Shown here piece after piece: positions 34,699 to 43,576 of a stretch of 64,000 nucleotides of DNA. A program made the translations under genes and the position numbers. Origin of the DNA: Microtetraspora malaysiensis (lineage in GTDB: Bacteria > Actinomycetota > Actinomycetes > Streptosporangiales > Streptosporangiaceae); the NCBI RefSeq assembly GCF_001528665.1, contig NZ_BBYJ01000005.1, positions 124,001 through 188,000 on the forward strand, read 5' to 3'. The notes beneath the pieces are model-generated. The model was not told the DNA's origin, did not search any database, and saw only the letters and a program-made list of their open reading frames with translations. Position 1 is the stretch's first letter, and each line of letters opens with the position of its first letter.

Positions 34699-35804
34699 GA
34701 CAGTCTCACTCTCGGGTCGATGACGCCGTACAGAACGTCCACGATCAGGTTGATGACGAGGTAGACCACGCCCACCACCAGGCCGACGCCCATGACGGCG
34801 GGCAGGTCCAGGGAGGTCGCGCTCTTGTAGGCGTACTGGCCGACGCCGGGCCAGGCGAAGATCGCCTCGACGAGCACGGTGCCGGACAGCAGGCTGCCGA
34901 AGGCGAGGCCCGCGACCGTGATGACCGGGACCAGCGCCGGACGCAGGACGTATCGGAACAGGATGACCCGGCCGGGCAGGCCCTTGGCGCGGGCCGCGCG
35001 GACGTAGTCCTGGCCGAGCACCTCCAGCACCGCCGAACGGGTGAACCGGGTGAGCAGGCCGATCGTGTACAGCGCGAGGACCAGCGCCGGGGTGACCAGG
35101 TGGCCGGCCGCCGAGGCGAACACGTCCCACTGGCCCGCCAGAGCCGCGTCGACCGTGTACAGGCCGGTGGCGTGCGGCGGTGGCGTCATGCCGGGGTCGA
35201 TCCGGCCGCTGCCCGGCGTGATCTGCAGCCGGTAGAAGAACACGTAGAACGCGACGAGGGCGAGCCAGAACGTCGGCACCGAGATGCCGAACAGGCTGGT
35301 CACGCGCAGGATGTGGTCCGCCAGGCGGTCCCGGCGCAGCGCGGCGACGACGCCGAAGCCGACACCGAGGACCAGCGAGATCAGGATGGCCGCGCCGGCC
35401 AGCTCCAGCGTCGCGGGCACGAACTCGGCCAGGTCGTCGGCCACCGGGCGGTGGCTCTGCTGGCTCTGCCCGAAGTCCCCGTGCAGCACGCCGGACAGGT
35501 GCACCAGGTACTGCTGGGGCAGCGGCTTGTCCAGTCCGTGGTCCGCGCGCCATTGCGCGACGATCGCCGGGTCGCCGATGGCGCGCTGGCCCAGGTTGGC
35601 CGCGGCCGGGTCGCCGGGGACGAGGTTCGTCAGGATGAACGTGACGAGCGTGATTCCCAGGGCGAGCAGCAGCGCCGTGATGATCCTGCGGACCAGGAAA
35701 CGGGCGAACGGATGCCGGCGGGCGACGCGGCCCCGGACAGCCTTCCGGCTGTCCGGGGCCGCGCCGCCCGCGCGGTCCTTACTTGGCGCCGAGGTCGGCG
35801 ACAT
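34695..35804 (-). CDS. Peptide/nickel ABC transporter permease (DppB type)
   Basis: 369 residues. An unusual hydrophilic N-terminus of ~35 residues precedes 'FLVRRIITALLLALGITLVTFIL', the usual DppB start, and six helices; EAA loop 'DYVRAARAKGLPGRVILFRYVLRPA'. The only in-frame start is ATG 35804, which overlaps the binding-protein gene by 26 bp, so the extra N-terminus is real or initiation is unusual. A 16-bp-stem hairpin lies inside its first codons (35727-35762). Confidence 0.85.
   Translation of the reverse strand: MSPTSAPSKDRAGGAAPDSRKAVRGRVARRHPFARFLVRRIITALLLALGITLVTFILTNLVPGDPAAANLGQRAIGDPAIVAQWRADHGLDKPLPQQYLVHLSGVLHGDFGQSQQSHRPVADDLAEFVPATLELAGAAILISLVLGVGFGVVAALRRDRLADHILRVTSLFGISVPTFWLALVAFYVFFYRLQITPGSGRIDPGMTPPPHATGLYTVDAALAGQWDVFASAAGHLVTPALVLALYTIGLLTRFTRSAVLEVLGQDYVRAARAKGLPGRVILFRYVLRPALVPVITVAGLAFGSLLSGTVLVEAIFAWPGVGQYAYKSATSLDLPAVMGVGLVVGVVYLVINLIVDVLYGVIDPRVRLS
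35727..35762. terminator. Strong intra-operon hairpin (16-bp stem, TTCC loop)
   Basis: Arms 35727-35742 and 35747-35762 are perfect inverse complements, all but a few pairs G-C. It forms 16 nt after the binding-protein stop codon in the mRNA, while lying inside the first codons of the permease. No T-run follows. It most likely shields the binding-protein message from 3' decay or causes partial termination, giving more binding protein than permease. Confidence 0.6.
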
Positions 35805-37380
35805 TGATCGTCCACACGGGGTGGTACTGCAGGCCGGTGACGGACCCGGCCGTCACGATGTTCTGGCCCGGCTGGATCAGCGGGATGAACGGCCCGGAGG
35901 CGTTGAGCTTCGTCTGCACGTCGGTGTACGCCTGCTTGCGGTCGTCGTCGGTCACCGCGGTGGCGGCCTTCTCGCCCGCGGCCTCCAGCTCCTTGTCCGA
36001 GTCCGCCTTCCAGCCGGCGCGCAGGCCGACCAGCTTGCCCGGCAGGAACGACAGGTAGTTGCTGGGGTCGGGGAAGTCCGGGCCCCAGTACCAGAGGCCG
36101 AGCTCCTCCTTGCCGTTGCGGTAGTTGTCCAGGGCCGTGGTGACCGGCGCGGGCGCGATCTCCACGGTGATGCCGACCTCCTTGAGGTTGGCCTGGATGC
36201 GCTCGGCCAGCGGCTGGAAGGACAGGCCGTTCACGGTCAGCTCGCTCGGGTACTCCAGCTTGACCGTCGGGTTGGCCACGCCGCTCTCCTTGAGCGCCGC
36301 CTTCGCGCCCTCGACGTCGCGCTTGGTGGCCTGGTCGGCCGGGAGCGCGCCGAGGAACATCGACGGGATGATGCCCGCCGCCTGGGTCGAGCCCTCACCG
36401 GCCAGCTCCAGCAGGCCCGTGTAGTCGACGCCCTTGCGCAGCGCCTCGACGAACTTGGGGTTGGAGGTGACCTTGCTGACGCCCGGGTCCTGGTTGGCCA
36501 GCAGGAAGAACACGTACGCCGAGGTGGTCCGCTGGACCTGGAGCCCGCCGCCGATGCCGCCCACCTGGTCGCCGGACAGGTTCAGCGCGACCTGGCTGTC
36601 GCCGCGCTGCACGTTGAGCTTCTGCGTCGCCGACTCGACGTTGCGCAGGACGACCTTGTCGTAGACGGGCTTCTTGGCGCCCCAGTACTTGTCGTTCTTC
36701 TTGAGCACCACCTGGCTGCTCACGTTGAACGACTCGATCGTGTACGGCCCGGAGCCGGCCGAGGCGGAGTTGAGGTACTGCTCGGCCTTGTCGTCCGGGG
36801 TCGCGGTCGCGCCGTTCTCCTTGGCGACCTTGGAGTTCAGGATGCCCAGCGCCGGGTTCGGCAGGATGTACGGCAGCGCCGGGTTGGGGGCCTTCGAGGT
36901 CAGCGTGACGGTGGTGTCGTCGGTCTTGGCCACCTCGACGCCGTCGAGCAGGAAGGAGGGGGTGCCCTTCATGTCGCGCACGCGGGTCAGCGAGAAGAGG
37001 ACGTCGTCGGCGGTGACGGGGGTGCCGTCGGCGAACGTGGCGTCCTTGCGCAGCTTGAGCGTGAGCTCCTTGCCGTCGGACGACATCTCGTACGACTCGG
37101 CGAGGGACGGGACCGGCTTGGTGACGTCCGCGCCCTCGAAGGTGAGGAGCGTGTCGTAGGCCGCCTTGTCCACGATCAGACCGGTCGGCTCGTACGTGCG
37201 GCCCGGGTCGGCCGTCTTGAGATCGAAGGATGTGTCGATCACGAGGGTCTTGCCCGCGCTGCTCTGCCCCTGCGTGGCGGACGAGCCGCCGCTGGAGCAC
37301 GCGGCGAGGGCGAGAGCACCGGTGAGCACGACCGGCAGCAGGGCGGTGGTCGCCCGCCGGCGCCGCGAACGGAGCGCCAT
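35779..37380 (-). CDS. Peptide/nickel ABC transporter substrate-binding lipoprotein
   Basis: 533 residues, family 5 solute-binding protein. Signal peptide 'RRRRATTALLPVVLTGALA' with lipobox L-A-A-Cys28; core features 'LAESYEMSSDGKELTLKLRKDATFADGTPVTADDVLFSL' (around residues 90-128) and 'GSGPYTIESF'. ATG 37380 with GGAGG 8 nt upstream. First gene of the importer operon, divergent from an Lrp-type regulator at 37502. Substrate: oligopeptide, nickel chelate or similar; not decidable. Confidence 0.9.
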   Translation of the reverse strand: MALRSRRRRATTALLPVVLTGALALAACSSGGSSATQGQSSAGKTLVIDTSFDLKTADPGRTYEPTGLIVDKAAYDTLLTFEGADVTKPVPSLAESYEMSSDGKELTLKLRKDATFADGTPVTADDVLFSLTRVRDMKGTPSFLLDGVEVAKTDDTTVTLTSKAPNPALPYILPNPALGILNSKVAKENGATATPDDKAEQYLNSASAGSGPYTIESFNVSSQVVLKKNDKYWGAKKPVYDKVVLRNVESATQKLNVQRGDSQVALNLSGDQVGGIGGGLQVQRTTSAYVFFLLANQDPGVSKVTSNPKFVEALRKGVDYTGLLELAGEGSTQAAGIIPSMFLGALPADQATKRDVEGAKAALKESGVANPTVKLEYPSELTVNGLSFQPLAERIQANLKEVGITVEIAPAPVTTALDNYRNGKEELGLWYWGPDFPDPSNYLSFLPGKLVGLRAGWKADSDKELEAAGEKAATAVTDDDRKQAYTDVQTKLNASGPFIPLIQPGQNIVTAGSVTGLQYHPVWTINVADLGAK

Positions 37381-37501
37381 ATCTGTATCCTCCGAAAATG
37401 TGCCATGTGAGACGTTTAGCAGATGATGGTGCAGGAGTGTCCGACAGAAAGTCCAGCGTGTGCCGGGATGCTGAGACAAATCTGATGAGGGGGAAACTGC
37501 C

Positions 37502-38137
37502 GTGACCGAAATGTCAAGCTACCCGACGCCTGGGACCACTCCTTCTGGACGTATCGGCATCGGCCTGGAACTCGACTCGACACATCTCAAGATCCTTGAG
37601 GTGCTGCGGGAGAACGGCCGGATCTCTGTCTCCGCCCTCGCTGACCGGGTCGGCATCTCCCGCGCGAACGCCTACACCCGGTTCGAGGCGCTGCGCGCCG
37701 AAGGGGCGATCAAGGGCTTCACCGCCGAGATCGACCATGTCCGGGCCGGTCTCGGCATCACCGCGCTGATCTTCGTGACCGTGCGGCAGCAGATGTGGCG
37801 CCAGTTCCGTGCGCAGCTCGCCCAGATGCCCGAGGTGGAGTACTGCGCGATCACCACGGGCCAGCACGACGCCATGATCCAGGTGCGGATGACCGACGTC
37901 GCCGCCGTGCACAGCCTGGTGACCGAGCGCCTGGCGAACATCCCGGCGGTCAAGGCCACCGAGACCGTCTTCATCCTCGACGAGGTGATCAAGCGGCCGT
38001 ACATCCTGCCGACCGACCGGCGGCCCGCCCCGCGGCGGCCCGCACCCGAGGCGTCGGGTGACGGGGTGCCGCTGGGCAAGATGCGTTTCGAGGGCGTCTC
38101 CGAGGGCCGGGCCGGGCTGCAGCGGGACAAGGGCTAG
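37502..38137 (+). CDS. Lrp/AsnC-family transcriptional regulator
   Basis: 211 residues from GTG 37502 (GAGGGGG upstream). N-terminal helix-turn-helix 'ILEVLRENGRISVSALADRVGISRANAYTRFEAL', then the RAM/AsnC ligand domain with 'VEYCAITTGQHDAMIQVRM'. A Pro/Arg-rich tail of ~35 residues is extra. Divergent from the peptide ABC operon with a 121-bp spacer, so it likely senses an amino acid or peptide and controls that importer. Confidence 0.85.
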   Translation: MTEMSSYPTPGTTPSGRIGIGLELDSTHLKILEVLRENGRISVSALADRVGISRANAYTRFEALRAEGAIKGFTAEIDHVRAGLGITALIFVTVRQQMWRQFRAQLAQMPEVEYCAITTGQHDAMIQVRMTDVAAVHSLVTERLANIPAVKATETVFILDEVIKRPYILPTDRRPAPRRPAPEASGDGVPLGKMRFEGVSEGRAGLQRDKG

Positions 38138-38161
38138 CGCCCCCGACGGGGACGTGCGGGG

Positions 38162-38506
38162 TCAGCGGACCTCGGCGCACACGCTGACGTGGGTCCTGTC
38201 GTCGCCCTCGAACTGGAACTCCTCGACGAGGTGCAGCAGCCCGTCGGGGCGGGTCTCGATCCGGCTGGTGCTCCGGCCGCCCGCGTGCCCGCCCTTCTTG
38301 AGGTGGTGGATGTAGGTGATCTCCAGGCGGTCGTCGTCCCGGCTGCCGACGAAGTGCCCGTGGGTCACCGTGTCGCCGAAGTAGCTGCCCCAGACGATGC
38401 CGTCCTCCTCGAGGTAGACGAACTCGGTCGGCGCGTCCGGGTCCACCTCGCTCGCGGTCGAGCTGACCATCACGAACCGGCGGTTGTTGAGATTTCTGTC
38501 GTCCAT
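38162..38506 (-). CDS. Small conserved protein of the family often labelled N-acetylglutamate synthase
   Basis: 114 residues beginning 'MDDRNLNNRRFVMVSS', with 'VWGSYFGDTVTHGHFVG' and 'LEITYIHHLKKGG', a beta-rich single domain. Databases often call such proteins N-acetylglutamate synthase, but no GNAT motif is visible and the length is too short, so that name is doubtful. ATG 38506 has GGAGG only one base upstream, a poor spacing. Probably a stand-alone gene. Confidence 0.65.
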   Translation of the reverse strand: MDDRNLNNRRFVMVSSTASEVDPDAPTEFVYLEEDGIVWGSYFGDTVTHGHFVGSRDDDRLEITYIHHLKKGGHAGGRSTSRIETRPDGLLHLVEEFQFEGDDRTHVSVCAEVR

Positions 38507-38706
38507 GCCTCCGCATCGTGCCGATTCGTCCGCGGTTCGCAAACGATGCTGGACGTTTCGCTGGCCGGGCGCCCCTGACGGCCGCCTTCCGTCCAGCCGG
38601 GTCGTGACGTCCGTGGTGAGGGCGCAGACGCGCGAGCGCGGCCGGTGGGTGGGCGGTGTCGTGCCGAGGCCTGAGCCCGAAGGCGCGCGGCCGCTTCGCC
38701 GCCGAC

Positions 38707-38772
38707 TTTCCGTACCGGAAATTCGACTGTTGACGGATTGGAAAGTCTGGGAGAGCCTTTCCAGTATGGAAA
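38707..38772. promoter_or_regulatory. Two TTTCC-N5-GGAAA dyads at the promoter of the membrane/regulator pair
   Basis: The same 15-bp dyad occurs at 38707-38721 and 38758-38772, 51 bp apart, the second covering the ATG at 38766. A further GGAAAG half-site is at 38740-38745 and a TTGACG at 38730-38735. Paired identical dyads around a promoter suggest cooperative repression, probably by the winged-helix protein encoded two genes down. Confidence 0.55.
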
Positions 38773-39224
38773 GAGACAAGGACGCGTTACGTCCCTCCCC
38801 CGAAGAGGCCGCCGCCGCGCTGAAGGCCGCGCAGCAGGCCAGTTCCGCCGGATACACCCCGATCCCCGCGTGGTTCTTTCCCACGCTCGGCCTGCTGGTG
38901 GGCGGCGTCCTGATGCTCCAGGCGCTGCACGAGATCGTCGGCCTCGCACTGATCGTCGCCCTGGTTGTCGGCTACCTGGCGATCGAGCGCGTCTACAACA
39001 AGCAGGTCGACAGGTCCGGCGTCGCGCCGCGGGAGCTCACGATGCGCCAGCAGCTGGTCCTCGCGGCGCCGCTGCTCCTGCTCTGGATCGCCGGCCAGCT
39101 CCTCGACGACCGGTGGGGCCCGGTGGTCTGGGTGGTCATCGCCGTCACCGGCGCCTGCTGGACGATCGGCTACGGCATCCTCCACAACCGGCGGGCACGG
39201 GAACGGGCACGGGCATCGGCATGA
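38766..39224 (+). CDS. Four-span membrane protein of unknown function
   Basis: 152 residues. A charged N-terminus ('MERDKDALRPSPEEAAAALKAAQQ') is followed by four hydrophobic segments in two pairs around a basic loop. ATG 38766; upstream GGGAGAG is the only ribosome site. The next gene, a winged-helix regulator, starts in its stop codon (ATGA). Membrane protein/ArsR-like pairs of this kind are common in actinomycetes and probably autoregulated; no function is known to me. Confidence 0.7.
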   Translation: MERDKDALRPSPEEAAAALKAAQQASSAGYTPIPAWFFPTLGLLVGGVLMLQALHEIVGLALIVALVVGYLAIERVYNKQVDRSGVAPRELTMRQQLVLAAPLLLLWIAGQLLDDRWGPVVWVVIAVTGACWTIGYGILHNRRARERARASA

Positions 39225-39550
39225 AGTCCACCGACACGGCTGACGACAGGGCCGCCGGCGGCTTCGACGCCACCATCCACGCGCCCAACCGGCTGCGGAT
39301 CTGCGCCCTGCTGGGGGCGGCCGAGAAGGTCGAGTTCGGCGTGGTGCAGGAGCGGCTGCAGGTCAGCGCCTCGGTGCTGAGCAAGCATGTCAGCGTGTTG
39401 ATGGAGGCCGGGTACGTCGAGCAGACCAAGGCCGTGCGCGACACCCGTCAGCGGGTGTGGCTGTCCCTCACGAAGTCGGGCCGCGCCGCCTACCACGCGC
39501 ACGTCGCGGCCCTGCGCGCCATCGTCGGCGATCCGCACGAGCAGGACTGA
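39221..39550 (+). CDS. Winged-helix (MarR/ArsR-like) transcriptional regulator
   Basis: 109 residues, single winged-helix domain: 'HAPNRLRICALLGAAEKVEFGVVQERLQVSASVLSKHVSVLMEAGYV' then wing 'KAVRDTRQRVWLSLTKSGRAAYHAH'. This fits the short 'transcriptional regulator, winged helix DNA-binding' group. Coupled to the membrane gene by ATGA. Likely ligand of the TTTCC-N5-GGAAA sites. Confidence 0.82.
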   Translation: MKSTDTADDRAAGGFDATIHAPNRLRICALLGAAEKVEFGVVQERLQVSASVLSKHVSVLMEAGYVEQTKAVRDTRQRVWLSLTKSGRAAYHAHVAALRAIVGDPHEQD

Positions 39551-39642
39551 CAGCAGGGCCGGCGAAGGCTTGATTTGCGGGACGCGTCCCGGGTTGGATT
39601 CTCTCGGGATCGTCGGCCTCTCGGAACAGTTGGAGGTTGCGG

Positions 39643-40548
39643 ATGGAGCTCGGTCTGGCGCTGGCGCAGTACGGGCGGTTCGCCTCACTGGAGTCCGTGC
39701 GGCGGGTGGCACGAGAGGCCGAGGAACTCGGCTTCGCCAGTCTATGGGTGGGGGACCGGCTGCTCACCCCGCTCCACCCGCGCGACCGCTATCCCGGCGG
39801 CGGAGGGACGATCCCCGCCGAGCACCTGGTCTTCCTCGACCCGTTCGCCGTGCTCTCCGTGGCCGCCGCGGACACCCGGCGGGTACGGCTCGGTACCAGC
39901 ACGCTGAACGCCTGCTGGTACCCGCCGATGCTGCTGGCCCGCTCGCTGACCACGATCGACGCGCTGAGCGGGGGCCGGATGATCGCGGGCTTCGGGCTCG
40001 GCTGGTCCTCCGATGAGTACGCGGCCGTGGGTGTGCCGTGGAAGTCGCGCGGGGAGCGGCTCGACGCCACGCTCGACCTGCTGCGCGCCGCCTGGACCGA
40101 CGACCCGGTCAGCTACGCCGACGAGCGGTGGCAGGTCCCGCCGAGCCGGGTCTTCCCCAAGCCGCCCGGCGGGATGCCGATCTACCTGGCCGGTTTCGCT
40201 TCTAGCGCACTTGAGCGCGTCGGTCGCCGGGCCGACGGCTGGCTCGGCGCCGCCCTGCCGATCCCGGTCCTGACCGGGATGTGGGCCGTGATCCGCCGGG
40301 CCGCGGAGGCCGCGGGACGCGATCCCGAGGCCCTGCGCATGGTGCTGCGGGCCAACCCGATCGTCACGGACGCGCCCGCGCCGGAGGCGCACGTCCCCGG
40401 CATGGGGACCGTGGCGCAGATTTCGGACTACCTGGCCGCGGCGGCCGAGGCGGGCGCGGACGAGATCCTGCTCGACCTCCAGCTCACCGCCCGGGACGAC
40501 GACCACCTGCTCGACCTCGCCCGGGCGTTCCGCGCGGCATTCTCCTGA
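39643..40548 (+). CDS. LLM-class (F420/FMN-dependent) oxidoreductase
   Basis: 301 residues of the luciferase-like barrel: 'VAREAEELGFASLWVGDRLL', 'TRRVRLGTSTLNACWYPPMLLARSLTTIDALSGGRMIAGFGLGW' and 'PIYLAGFASSALERVGRRADGW'. The TIGR03619/F420-type features suggest coenzyme F420 rather than FMN, usual in actinomycetes. ATG 39643 with GGAGG 7 nt upstream. Substrate unknown; neighbours give no clue. Confidence 0.85.
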   Translation: MELGLALAQYGRFASLESVRRVAREAEELGFASLWVGDRLLTPLHPRDRYPGGGGTIPAEHLVFLDPFAVLSVAAADTRRVRLGTSTLNACWYPPMLLARSLTTIDALSGGRMIAGFGLGWSSDEYAAVGVPWKSRGERLDATLDLLRAAWTDDPVSYADERWQVPPSRVFPKPPGGMPIYLAGFASSALERVGRRADGWLGAALPIPVLTGMWAVIRRAAEAAGRDPEALRMVLRANPIVTDAPAPEAHVPGMGTVAQISDYLAAAAEAGADEILLDLQLTARDDDHLLDLARAFRAAFS

Positions 40549-40632
40549 CCATGGACTTCAGGGTCTGACGATCGGTTTCGCGTGTGACGCGATGAAGGAA
40601 AGTTACAGAAGCTTCACGGCTTGTGGAGATAA

Positions 40633-40661
40633 TTGACGCCATCGCCGCTTCGCCATAAAGT
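40633..40661 (+). promoter_or_regulatory. Sigma-70-type promoter TTGACG-N17-TAAAGT
   Basis: TTGACG at 40633-40638 and TAAAGT at 40656-40661 with optimal 17-bp spacing lie 55 bp before the binding-protein start. This is the clearest housekeeping-type promoter seen in the window and would drive the ABC-GNAT operon. Confidence 0.55.
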
Positions 40662-40716
40662 CCGGGAAAAGTTCCGACTGTCCAGCCCCGATAAAAAGAC
40701 CCCCACGGAGCGGTCC

Positions 40717-42531
40717 ATGAAGCGTGTAGCAGCGGTTGTGTCGTTGCTCAGCCTTGCCGCCGTCACCGCGACGGCCTGCAGCAGCACCAGTAAGGGTGGA
40801 AGCTCGGCCTCCGGTGGCGGCGTCTTCACCACCATCGACGGCTTCAAGCCCGGTCTCGACGTCAACGGGCCGATCAACCCGTGGAACCCCAAGGGCAACA
40901 TGTTCCAGGGGTACAACGCGATGAAGCTCGGGTGGGTCAAGAACACCCTGACCGACCCGAACCAGTTCTACCCCGGCATCGCGGCGACCTGGGAGATCGC
41001 GCCCGACAACTCCTCGGTCACGTTGCACCTGCAGCCGAACAACAAGTGGTCCGACGGCAAGCCGGTCACCGCCGAGGACGTCAAGCTCTCCATCGCCCTC
41101 GCGTACACGCAGGGCAGCACGGCCTTCTCCACCGCCCCCGGCGCCGCGGGCGCGGCCTCCGACGTGGAGATCGTCGACGACCACACGGTCAAGATCACCC
41201 AGGACATGAGCAACCCCAGCGTCACGTTCGTTCGTGGCGTAATGGACAGCTTCGTCGTCCCGGCGCACATCTGGAAGGACGCGATCCCCGCGAACTTCTG
41301 GGACACCCTCAAGGCGTCCCGCGGCGAGGGCGCCGAGGCCGACAAGGCCCGCGCCGAAATCACCGCGCTGTCGGACAAGGTGCTCGCCTTCGCCCCCGCC
41401 AAGGACGTCTCCTCCGGCCCGTACACGCTGGAGCGGATGAACCCGGGCGAGGCCCTTCTCGTCAAGAACAAGAACTTCTACAACGCCGCCAATGTCGGCC
41501 CCGACCAGGTCAAGCTGCTCAACTACACAGGTAACGAGCAGATTTGGAACTACCTGATTTCGGGTAAGCTCGACAATGCGCCGTTCACCGCGGTGCCGGC
41601 CGACGTGATGAAGCGGATCGGCCAGACGCCTGGAAACGCGGTCGTCAAGGGCTTCTCGCCCGTCTCGGTCGCCATGGCGTTCAACCAGTCCAAGAAGCCC
41701 TACGACAACGTCCACGTGCGCAGGGGCCTCGCCTACCTGATCAACCGGGACGAGGTCACCAAGATCGCCTCTCCGGAGGGCGGCACCCCGGCGCTGACCA
41801 CCACGGGCATCCACCAGAAGCCCGCGGAGGCGTGGCTCGGCTCCGAACTGAGCCAGCTCGAGCCGTACAAGCTCGACGTGGCCAAGGCGGAGAAGGAGTT
41901 CAAGGAAGCCGGTCTGAAGAAGACCGGCGGCAAGTGGACGCTTCCCGACGGGAAGCCGTGGAAGTTCACGATCAACGTGCCGGCGCCGTTCTCCGACTGG
42001 GTGTCCGCGGCCAAGGCCGTGACCAGCCAGCTCAACGAGGCGGGCGTCAGCGCCGAGGTGCTCACCAGCGCCGACTACCCGCTCTACCTTTCGGAGCTGG
42101 CGGCGGGCAAGTACGACGTCGGCTTCTGGCTCGTGGCCCTCGGCCCCGCGCCGTACAACATCTACCAGCGCCTTTACGGCGCCTCCAACGGTTGGTCCAT
42201 CCTCGGCGGCAAGATCAAGCACTCTGCCCCGGGCAAGGACGGCAACTGGATGGGCAGCCCCGAGACGATCAATGTCGAGGGCGTCGGGAAGGTCAACCCC
42301 GGCGAGCTCACCGGCAAGCTGAACACCGCTCCCGAGTCCGAGCAGAAGGCGATCATCAGCCAGCTCGCCAAGGCGGCCAACCAGGACCTTCCCGTTATCC
42401 AGCTGTGGGACTACGTCAACACGCAGTTCATCAACACGTCGCGGTTCACCGGCTTCCCGGAGAACGACAGCGAGGCGCTCCGCCTCACCTCCGGCGTGTG
42501 GCTCCAGCTCGGAATGATCAAGAAGAAGTAG
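40717..42531 (+). CDS. Oligopeptide-type ABC substrate-binding lipoprotein (putative muropeptide importer)
   Basis: 604 residues, family 5 solute-binding protein, longer than most DppA. Signal peptide with Cys21 after 'AAVTATA'; core 'GIAATWEIAPDNSSVTLHLQPNNKWSDGKPVTAEDVKLSI' (around residues 87-126) and 'RRGLAYLINRDEV'. ATG 40717 with GGAG 7 nt upstream. Heads an operon with two permeases, two ATPases and a GNAT gene; namZ, murQ and an AmiE-like gene follow nearby. Import of MurNAc-containing sugar or peptide is inferred from that context (MppA in E. coli is a family 5 protein for murein peptides). Confidence 0.85.
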   Translation: MKRVAAVVSLLSLAAVTATACSSTSKGGSSASGGGVFTTIDGFKPGLDVNGPINPWNPKGNMFQGYNAMKLGWVKNTLTDPNQFYPGIAATWEIAPDNSSVTLHLQPNNKWSDGKPVTAEDVKLSIALAYTQGSTAFSTAPGAAGAASDVEIVDDHTVKITQDMSNPSVTFVRGVMDSFVVPAHIWKDAIPANFWDTLKASRGEGAEADKARAEITALSDKVLAFAPAKDVSSGPYTLERMNPGEALLVKNKNFYNAANVGPDQVKLLNYTGNEQIWNYLISGKLDNAPFTAVPADVMKRIGQTPGNAVVKGFSPVSVAMAFNQSKKPYDNVHVRRGLAYLINRDEVTKIASPEGGTPALTTTGIHQKPAEAWLGSELSQLEPYKLDVAKAEKEFKEAGLKKTGGKWTLPDGKPWKFTINVPAPFSDWVSAAKAVTSQLNEAGVSAEVLTSADYPLYLSELAAGKYDVGFWLVALGPAPYNIYQRLYGASNGWSILGGKIKHSAPGKDGNWMGSPETINVEGVGKVNPGELTGKLNTAPESEQKAIISQLAKAANQDLPVIQLWDYVNTQFINTSRFTGFPENDSEALRLTSGVWLQLGMIKKK

Positions 42532-42535
42532 GTTC

Positions 42536-43576
42536 ATGACGCTCATCGGGGTCCCGGGACGTTCCGGGGGAATCGCCGTCGTGCGACGGCTCGCGGGCCA
42601 TCTGGCCCGCGGGCTCGTCATGATCCTGGTGGTCACCACGATCAGTTTCCTGATCATCAGGAACATCCCCGGTGACCCCATGGCGGCCAAGTACGAGAAG
42701 CTCGTCGAACAGGGCATGTCGCCCGAGGCGGCCCAGCAGGCGGTCAACGTCCTGTACGGGTTCATGCCGACCGGCAGCATGTGGGAGCAGTACCTCGACT
42801 ACATGAAGGGGCTGGCCCGGCTCGACCTCGGCCAGTCGCTCACCGTGCCGGGCACCGGCGTGGGGACCGTGCTCATGTCCGCGGCCAAGTGGACGCTGAT
42901 CCCGGTCCTCGCCGGCACCCTGCTGAGCTTCCTGGTCGGGATCATCCTCGGCGTGTACGCCGCCATCAAGCGCCAGGGCAAGCTCGGCGACCTGCTCGCG
43001 ATCTCCGGATCGCTGCTGCACGGCGTGCCGCAGTACGTGCTGGCGCTGCTGCTCGGCGCGATCTTCACGACGCTGATCCCCATCCTCCCCGCGGGAGGAA
43101 CGGCCGACATCATGTTCGAGCCAGGGTTCAACGCCGGCTACATCGGCTCGCTGATCCAGCACGCCACGCTTCCTGTCGTGACGTACGCGCTGGCGAGCTA
43201 CGGCGGCTGGATCCTGGCGATGAAGTCGAGCGTCGTCACCGTGCTCGGCGACGACTTCATCCTCGCCGCCGAACTGCGCGGCATGAAGCGGTCGATCATC
43301 TTCAGGTACATCGCGCGCAACGCGATCCTGCCCCTGTTCACGATCCTCGCGCTGTCGCTGGGCATGCTGTTCGGCGGCGCGATCTTCATCGAGCGGATCT
43401 TCAACTATCCGGGGCTCGGCCTGATGCTGATCGACAGCATCACCGGGCGCGACTACGCCCTGATGGGCGGGGCCTTCCTGCTCATCACGGTGGCGATCAT
43501 CATCGCGAACATCGCGGCCGACCTGCTGTACACCGTCATCGACCCCCGGGTCAGAAGCGGAGGTGAGGCGGCATGA
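42536..43576 (+). CDS. Oligopeptide-type ABC permease (OppB type)
   Basis: 346 residues, six membrane segments; 'RNIPGDPMAAKYE' after the first helix as in OppB, EAA loop 'DFILAAELRGMKRSIIFRYIARNAILP', and C-terminal 'DLLYTVIDPRVRSG'. Starts 4 bp after the binding-protein stop and overlaps the next permease by 4 nt. Confidence 0.9.
   Translation: MTLIGVPGRSGGIAVVRRLAGHLARGLVMILVVTTISFLIIRNIPGDPMAAKYEKLVEQGMSPEAAQQAVNVLYGFMPTGSMWEQYLDYMKGLARLDLGQSLTVPGTGVGTVLMSAAKWTLIPVLAGTLLSFLVGIILGVYAAIKRQGKLGDLLAISGSLLHGVPQYVLALLLGAIFTTLIPILPAGGTADIMFEPGFNAGYIGSLIQHATLPVVTYALASYGGWILAMKSSVVTVLGDDFILAAELRGMKRSIIFRYIARNAILPLFTILALSLGMLFGGAIFIERIFNYPGLGLMLIDSITGRDYALMGGAFLLITVAIIIANIAADLLYTVIDPRVRSGGEAA

Noticed and set aside
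35779-37380. Linking the first peptide ABC importer (32-37 kb) to the muramic-acid locus
   Set aside because: It has its own divergent Lrp regulator and lies over 3 kb from the second importer with unrelated genes between; nothing ties it to murQ/namZ.
38162-38506. Reading the 114-residue protein as N-acetylglutamate synthase
   Set aside because: Too short and without an acetyl-CoA loop; the common database name is probably a carried-over error.
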